NCBI RefSeq assembly: GCF_015477355.1
Contig: NZ_JADLRJ010000009.1
Span: 186,001 to 250,000 of the forward strand
Length of the DNA stretch: 64,000 bases
From: Nocardia blacklockiae
GTDB lineage: Bacteria > Actinomycetota > Actinomycetes > Mycobacteriales > Mycobacteriaceae
Reading direction: 5' to 3'
The translations under genes and the position numbers were made by a program. Below the pieces are notes generated by a model. That model did not search any database. It was not told the DNA's origin and was given only the letters and a program-made list of their open reading frames with translations. Numbering within the stretch: the stretch's first letter is position 1; the number at the start of each line of letters is the position of its first letter. Shown here piece by piece: positions 62,405-64,000 of the stretch.

Positions 62405-63130
62405 GTGTCTACGTCCCAGCGGACGAACCGGGCGGGGTATGCCGAAATCACCCCCGCCTACCGGCTTCTCGACATCGTGCACGCCACCGCGCTCGCCCGT
62501 GCCGAGCGCCGGCTGCATCGCGAGTTCACGATCCTGTTCGACGGCAACACGATTCACCGCTGCCTGCACGACTCCTACGCCGAAATCGCCGCGCGCGCAC
62601 CGGTGAAGCTGTATCTGCCGCTGCTGGCCGAGCGCTTCGCCCGCCAGCGGTTGCACGCGCGGGCCAAGGTGGAGGCCCGCGTCGAGCACGCCGTCCCGGT
62701 GGTGCTGTTCCTGTGCACGTTCAACGCCGGGCGGTCGCAGCTGGCGCTGGGCTTCTTCGAGCACTACGCGCGGGGCCGGATGCTGGGGTGGTCCGGCGGG
62801 TGCGAGCCCAGCGGCGCGCTGAACCCGGCGTCGGTGGCGGCCATGGCCGAGGTGGGCATCGACATCTCCCACGAATTCCCCAAGGCCTGGACCGACGAGA
62901 TCATCCTGGCCGCCGACGTCATCGTCACCATGGGCTGCGGCGACGCCTGCCCCCTGCTGCCCGGCATCCGGCACGAGGACTGGATCGTCGACGACCCCGC
63001 CGGCCTGCCGGTCGCACAGATCCGCCCGATCCGCGACGACATCCACCGCCGCGTCCTCACCCTGCTCGCCGACCTCGACCTCCCCGTATCCGCCCGCCCG
63101 CCTTCGCTTCTGCCCGATTCCGCCGGCTGA
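62405..63130 (+). CDS. arsC: Arsenate reductase, LMW-phosphatase type with N-terminal helical domain (mycothiol-type)
   Basis: 241 residues from GTG at 62405, with GAGGG just upstream. Residues about 20-95 are the three-helix-bundle domain seen in actinobacterial arsenate reductases. From residue 100, VLFLCTFNAGRSQ carries the P-loop C104-x5-R110, and GCGDACP (C178, C182) plus VDDPAG supply the rest of the active site. In actinobacteria this enzyme couples arsenate to mycothiol and mycoredoxin. No arsenite pump or ArsR gene is nearby. Confidence 0.88.
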   Translation: MSTSQRTNRAGYAEITPAYRLLDIVHATALARAERRLHREFTILFDGNTIHRCLHDSYAEIAARAPVKLYLPLLAERFARQRLHARAKVEARVEHAVPVVLFLCTFNAGRSQLALGFFEHYARGRMLGWSGGCEPSGALNPASVAAMAEVGIDISHEFPKAWTDEIILAADVIVTMGCGDACPLLPGIRHEDWIVDDPAGLPVAQIRPIRDDIHRRVLTLLADLDLPVSARPPSLLPDSAG

Positions 63131-63207
63131 CACCGCCGCCGCTGTGGTCGGCATCACGGCACATCGCCGCGTCGCGCGCGGTCGCGGAGCGCTACCTTCG
63201 AAAGTGT

Positions 63208-63227
63208 CATTCTCATTATCGAGAATG
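63208..63227. promoter_or_regulatory. Palindrome, candidate Fur/Zur- or TetR-type operator
   Basis: CATTCTC and GAGAATG (perfect 7-base arms) flank ATTATC, 20 bases before the start codon of the thioesterase-like gene. AT-rich dyads of this shape fit Fur-superfamily or TetR sites. Confidence 0.5.
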
Positions 63228-63247
63228 CATCGGGCGGAGGGTGGATC

Positions 63248-64000
63248 GTGACGACCATACCGAGCGGCTTGGCCGGACGCGGCCGGATCCTGCGGGAGAT
63301 GGGCTTCTCGACGCGGCGGGTGGGCGAGGAACTGCACGGGTCCGCCGAGATCACGCCCGAGATGCACGTGCCGGGCGCCGCCGCGCTGCGCACCTCGGTG
63401 CTGGCGACCTGGGCCGACACCGTCTCCGGTCTGCTGGCCTCGCTGGTGATGGGCCCGCGGGTGCCCGTCACCCTCGAACTCGACGTCCATCTGTACCGGC
63501 CCGCTCCCGCCGCGGGCGAGGTGCGGGCGGTCGGGCGGACGGTGAAGGTCGGCCGCTCGGTGTTCGTGGCCGAGTGCGAATTCAGCGTCGACGATGAACC
63601 GATCGCCTTCAGCGGCTCGTCGTTCATGGTGGCGCCCGACCCGGACGTGCAGCTGCCGTCGTGGCTGAGTGTGGACCTGCCGCCCTCGGCGGAGCGACTG
63701 CCCGCGCCCCTGGCCGAGCGGGCGCGGTGCGAGCGCGTCGCACCCGGCACGGCGACGCTGCCGCGCACGGAGGAGGGGCTCAACGCCTCCGGCACCGTCA
63801 ACGGCGGCCTGCTCGCGCTGGCCGCGGAGGAGTCGGTGCTGTCGCTGGCCCCGGGTGACAGCCTGAGCTTTCTCGGTCTGCGCTACCTGCTCGGCGCGCG
63901 GGTGGGACCCGTGGTCGCCGAGGCCCGCCGGCACGGCGACCTGGCGCGGGTGGAGGTGCGCGACTCCGGCAACGACAACCGGATCACCACGCTCGCCACC
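63248..64000 (+). CDS. PaaI-like double-hotdog thioesterase, cut by the right edge
   Basis: 251 codons are visible and the frame is still open. GGAGGG lies 6 bases before the GTG. Residues about 20-130 form a hotdog domain (HVPGAAALRTSVLATWADTV, then a LYRPAPAAGEVRAVGR strand), and residues about 175-251 begin a second (LNASGTVNGGLLALAAEE). The asparagine/glycine-rich turn NGGL is typical of PaaI-type acyl-CoA thioesterases. A palindromic operator candidate precedes the gene. Substrate unknown. Confidence 0.82.
   Translation, partial: MTTIPSGLAGRGRILREMGFSTRRVGEELHGSAEITPEMHVPGAAALRTSVLATWADTVSGLLASLVMGPRVPVTLELDVHLYRPAPAAGEVRAVGRTVKVGRSVFVAECEFSVDDEPIAFSGSSFMVAPDPDVQLPSWLSVDLPPSAERLPAPLAERARCERVAPGTATLPRTEEGLNASGTVNGGLLALAAEESVLSLAPGDSLSFLGLRYLLGARVGPVVAEARRHGDLARVEVRDSGNDNRITTLAT

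Noticed and set aside
60248-63934. 1228-codon open frame on the minus strand
   Set aside because: Antisense to the ABC transporter pair, arsenate reductase and thioesterase genes.

Overview
The window is very GC-rich DNA, and its gene content (DUF222/HNH protein, LanM lanthipeptide synthetase, mycothiol-type arsenate reductase, WXG100-like proteins, many cytochromes P450, non-ATG starts) points to a Nocardia-like actinomycete. The genus is an inference; no rRNA or housekeeping marker is present.

Layout. 1-1.6 kb: a left-truncated DUF222/HNH endonuclease and a tRNA-Ala(GGC) followed by a strong hairpin. 1.9-4 kb: a DoxX-like membrane protein, an alpha/beta hydrolase and a small secreted protein. 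4.1-10.3 kb: a class II lanthipeptide locus. A 53-aa precursor and LanM run rightward; a kinase-like phosphotransferase and an atypical P450 run leftward from the same intergenic region. 10.6-45.5 kb: a rightward cassette of a WXG100-like protein with a degenerate peptidase-like C-terminus, a 480-aa unrecognised partner, one uninterrupted 30.9-kb gene for a 10,312-residue multidomain protein, and a 217-aa possible immunity protein. 45.5-56.7 kb: a canonical P450, three more atypical P450s, a chorismate-lyase/class II DAHP-synthase-like fusion, a flavin-dependent halogenase and a stand-alone MetE-like protein, which looks like a natural-product locus. 57-64 kb: small membrane proteins, an AraC regulator with a heterodimeric ABC transporter (YbtAPQ-like order), an arsenate reductase, and a double-hotdog thioesterase cut by the right edge.

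The giant protein is the most remarkable element. In order I can read: a CpnT/WXG-like N-terminus; low-complexity linkers with exact 10- and 11-residue periods; a papain-like domain; a minimal nucleotidyltransferase; a second papain-like domain; an M3-type zinc peptidase; two more papain-like domains; an amidase-signature domain; a fifth papain-like domain that seems to have lost its histidine; a PfkB kinase; a SAM methyltransferase; an ADP-ribosyltransferase with R-S-QxE residues; a duplicated array of XRE-like helix-turn-helix units; and a sigma-70-like terminus. Helical spacer modules recur between the enzymes. The neighbours and N-terminus suggest a type VII-secreted mega-effector or polymorphic toxin. 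The DNA-binding C-terminus is unexpected and suggests that part of it acts on transcription, in its own cell or in a target.

The second notable theme is four paralogous P450s (4.1, 47.3, 48.6 and 55.5 kb). All keep the heme cysteine, but all replace the ExxR arginine by Phe and the I-helix threonine by Phe, Pro, Ala or Leu, so ordinary monooxygenase chemistry is doubtful. One sits with the lanthipeptide genes and three around the halogenase. The DAHP-synthase half of the fusion has also lost expected active-site residues, so several genes here look like repurposed enzymes.
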